Below are positions 5,144 through 6,919 of a stretch of DNA of 6,919 nucleotides, one piece after another. The translations under genes were made by a program, and so were the position numbers. The notes below the pieces were generated by a model that made no database searches, was not told the origin of the DNA, and saw nothing but the letters and a program-made list of their open reading frames with translations. Each line of letters starts with the position of its first letter. Position 1 is the first letter of the stretch. Origin of the DNA: VMCP01 sp964592635 (GTDB taxonomy: Bacteria > Bacteroidota > Bacteroidia > NS11-12g > UBA955); assembly GCA_964592635.1 (NCBI GenBank), contig CAZQFZ010000114.1, forward strand, positions 1-6,919, in the 5' to 3' direction.

Positions 5144-6232
5144 TTATTGCACTCCGTGAGCCTTCAGTACTTTTAGAATTTTATCGTGAATTTCATTATT
5201 CTCATAAACCCCAATAAATTCCTCTGAACCTGGTCCAAAGGCAAAAACAGGCACCGCAATGGCTGTATGTTCTTTGGTAGAAAAACTACCTTGAGTGTGC
5301 TTCTTTTCCTTGTCGTAACCCGTTAAACTCAATCCACCGGTTTCATGATCCGCAGTAACAATAACGAGAGTTTCTCCATTATTTTTCGCCCAATTGGCTA
5401 CCATTCCAATCGTAGTGTCAAAATCCAATGTTTCTGTAATTACATATCTCAAATCATTGTCGTGTCCGCCCCAATCAATTTGACTACCTTCCACCATTAA
5501 AAAGAATCCTTTCTGGTTAGAACTTAACGTCTCTATGGCTTTCATTGTGGCATTTCGTAAAAAAGGACCGCGACCATCTGAGTATTTTTTTACTTCTTTT
5601 ACGGTGTCGTAAAAAAGTACATAACGACTGTCTTTAATATCTGATCCTTTGATTTTTTGATAGTTATAACACGAATATCCCGCTTTCTTTAACTTCGTGG
5701 TATCGAACAATGTGTAATCACCCCCGGCAGCAACATCGATAAATCCACCGTAAAAATCTTGAGCAATTTCCCGTTCCATATACCGAGAGGGTTGATGTGC
5801 GTAAAATGAGGCGGGCGTAGCATGAGTTAATCCACAAGTTGCTACAACACCCGTTCCATAACCTTCAACATGCAGAATTTCTGATAAAGTGAAAGCGGAT
5901 GTAGAGTCTTTTTTCACTCCAATCGCTTTATTGAATGTTTTTTCACCAATAGAAATTGCGGTTGCTCCAGCGCCACTATCCGTAATGAAACTCGAAGATG
6001 AAGATGTTTTGCTGAATCCAATGGCTTGTGCCATTTGAAATACCTGTAAATTATCTTTTTGTGTGGACTGAGCAGCATACCATTGTGCTAACCCGGTACC
6101 ATCCCCAATCATTAAAATTACGTTTTTTGGTGTTTTTTTCGGGGGATTGGAGACTGCCATTACTGAATCTTGTGCAGTTAAGCCGGAAATACATCCCCCA
6201 AGAAGAAAGAACAAAACGTTAGTCAATTTCAT
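5144..6232 (-). CDS. Exported alkaline phosphatase, PhoA family
   Basis: Hydrolyses phosphate monoesters outside the cytoplasmic membrane with two zinc ions and one magnesium ion. The 362-residue protein starts with a signal peptide (K2, hydrophobic 6-19). Cleavage after LTA before Gln21 fits signal peptidase I, but LGGC at 11-14 could also be a lipobox. Catalytic features, matched to E. coli PhoA: Asp44 in IGDG; Asp85 and nucleophile Ser86 in TDSGAGAT; His137 and Thr139 in HATPA; Arg150 as the phosphate-binding Arg; Glu248, Asp253 and His257 in EGSQIDWGGH; Asp295 and His296 in TADHETGG; His322 near the end. The E. coli Asp153 and Lys328 positions are His137 and Trp254, the pair I recall for the cold-active TAB5 enzyme. 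It is shorter than PhoA, so some insert loops are absent. It is divergent from pruA; a phosphate-starvation site was not recognised. Confidence 0.93.
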   Translation of the reverse strand: MKLTNVLFFLLGGCISGLTAQDSVMAVSNPPKKTPKNVILMIGDGTGLAQWYAAQSTQKDNLQVFQMAQAIGFSKTSSSSSFITDSGAGATAISIGEKTFNKAIGVKKDSTSAFTLSEILHVEGYGTGVVATCGLTHATPASFYAHQPSRYMEREIAQDFYGGFIDVAAGGDYTLFDTTKLKKAGYSCYNYQKIKGSDIKDSRYVLFYDTVKEVKKYSDGRGPFLRNATMKAIETLSSNQKGFFLMVEGSQIDWGGHDNDLRYVITETLDFDTTIGMVANWAKNNGETLVIVTADHETGGLSLTGYDKEKKHTQGSFSTKEHTAIAVPVFAFGPGSEEFIGVYENNEIHDKILKVLKAHGVQ

Positions 6233-6237
6233 TACTG

Positions 6238-6245
6238 CAAAATTA
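6238..6245 (-). promoter_or_regulatory. Weak -7-type box directly before the phosphatase gene
   Basis: Reading leftwards, TAATTTTG matches TAnnTTTG and ends 5 bases before the ATG at 6232. Transcription would then begin at or next to the start codon, giving a leaderless or nearly leaderless message. No TTG is found at the expected -33 distance, so the box may be chance. Confidence 0.22.
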
Positions 6246-6331
6246 CGACCTAAAACGAGCTTTTTATTAATTTAACAATAAGTATTTGGTCGAATTGTGT
6301 AGTTTGTCACCTGCTTTTTCGATAAGCTTCG

Positions 6332-6339
6332 TATTTTTG
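6332..6339 (+). promoter_or_regulatory. Candidate -7 box for pruA
   Basis: TATTTTTG matches TAnnTTTG and lies 15 bases before the pruA ATG, which implies a leader of only about 10 bases. The nearest upstream TTTG (6303-6306) is 25 bp away, longer than the usual spacing, so the -33 part is not convincing. Confidence 0.35.
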
Positions 6340-6354
6340 TGTATCAATTTAATT

Positions 6355-6919
6355 ATGAACGGATTTTTTCATATTCCAAAGGCCAAAAATGAGCCCGTTT
6401 ACGATTATGCACCAGGTAGTGCACAACGTGAAAATTTAGTTGCAGCTTTAAACCGTTTACGCTCAGAAATTCACGATATACCTATGTATATCAATGGTCA
6501 AGAGATTAGAACAGGAGTTACAACCGATGTGTTTCCTCCACATGATTTGTCGCATAAAATTGCACAGTTTCACAAAGGAACTGCCGAACATGCTAAACTC
6601 GCTATCGAAGCTGCTTTGAATGCGAAAGAATCATGGGAGTCTATGCCTTGGGAACAGCGCGCTGCTATTTTCTTGAAAGCGGCAGACTTGTTCGCTACAA
6701 AGTATCGCTATGATATCAATGCGGTTACTATGTTAGCTCAAAGCAAAAACGCTTACCAAGCAGAAATCGACGCCGTTTGTGAATTGGTGGATTTCTTACG
6801 CTTCAATGTTCAGTACATGGCCGAGATTTACAACGAACAGCCTTCTGAAAATAGTCCTGGAATTTGGAATCGCGTTGAATACAGACCCTTAGAAGGATTC
6901 GTGTTTGCGGTTACTCCTT
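6355..6919 (+). CDS. pruA: L-glutamate gamma-semialdehyde (1-pyrroline-5-carboxylate) dehydrogenase PruA, N-terminal part
   Basis: Oxidises glutamate semialdehyde/P5C to glutamate with NAD+, the second step of proline catabolism. The first 188 codons are present and the gene runs off the right edge; the family has about 540 residues, so roughly a third is visible. The fragment matches the eukaryote-like ALDH4 type: KNEPVYDYAPGS.QR..L (11-28), AIEAALNAKESWESMP (83-98), R.AIFLKAADLF (102-113), QAEIDAVCELVDFLRFN (135-151) and YRPLEGFVFAVTP (176-188), which leads into the conserved SPFNF-type region. The catalytic Cys and Glu lie beyond the window, so activity cannot be judged. The ATG at 6355 gives the usual N-terminus. 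No proline dehydrogenase gene is seen alongside. Confidence 0.95.
   Translation, partial: MNGFFHIPKAKNEPVYDYAPGSAQRENLVAALNRLRSEIHDIPMYINGQEIRTGVTTDVFPPHDLSHKIAQFHKGTAEHAKLAIEAALNAKESWESMPWEQRAAIFLKAADLFATKYRYDINAVTMLAQSKNAYQAEIDAVCELVDFLRFNVQYMAEIYNEQPSENSPGIWNRVEYRPLEGFVFAVTP

Noticed and set aside
6028..6222. Forward frame of 64 codons
   Set aside because: It is antisense to the signal peptide and first catalytic motif of the phosphatase, with no independent support.

Overview
The window looks like a chromosomal segment of a low-GC Bacteroidota bacterium, probably of the flavobacterial group. Four things point there: several TAnnTTTG-type -7 promoter boxes, A-rich leaders without clear Shine-Dalgarno sites, paaA/paaB proteins with the N-terminal extensions I associate with this phylum, and a P5C dehydrogenase of the long eukaryote-like type. 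The genus cannot be fixed from the sequence.

Layout. Positions 1-354 are AT-rich and nearly gene-free, with at most the last ~35 codons of an unrecognised gene at the left edge. At 355-921 (+) is a TetR-family regulator whose promoter (-33 at 297, -7 at 320) overlaps a near-perfect palindrome (330-347) resembling the known PaaR operator. At 1035-3785 (+) is paaA-paaB-paaC-paaD, encoding three subunits of the phenylacetyl-CoA 1,2-epoxidase and its Fe-S maturation factor. A 13-bp perfect inverted repeat separates paaC from paaD. The reductase gene paaE and the downstream beta-oxidation genes are not in the window. The end of paaD is followed by a second copy of its last 19 bases.

The other strand carries kdsB (3924-4703, CMP-KDO synthetase for lipopolysaccharide) and, upstream of it, a secreted PhoA-family alkaline phosphatase (5144-6232). 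Between these two lies the oddest part of the window: a 75-bp tandem repeat that duplicates the start region of kdsB and runs into a 100-N assembly gap (4792-4891). Read in the kdsB direction, each complete unit is a 24-residue mini-ORF whose TAA directly abuts the next ATG. Diverged repeat material continues on the far side of the gap.

Divergent from the phosphatase, the first 188 codons of pruA (P5C dehydrogenase, proline catabolism) run off the right edge at 6355-6919 (+).

The paa genes and the TetR regulator form one functional unit: aerobic phenylacetate degradation, probably switched on when phenylacetyl-CoA releases the repressor. kdsB, the phosphatase and pruA look like unrelated single genes. 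No RNA gene, insertion sequence or CRISPR array was seen. The most unusual signals are the kdsB leader array, the operator-promoter overlap, and the duplicated paaD tail.
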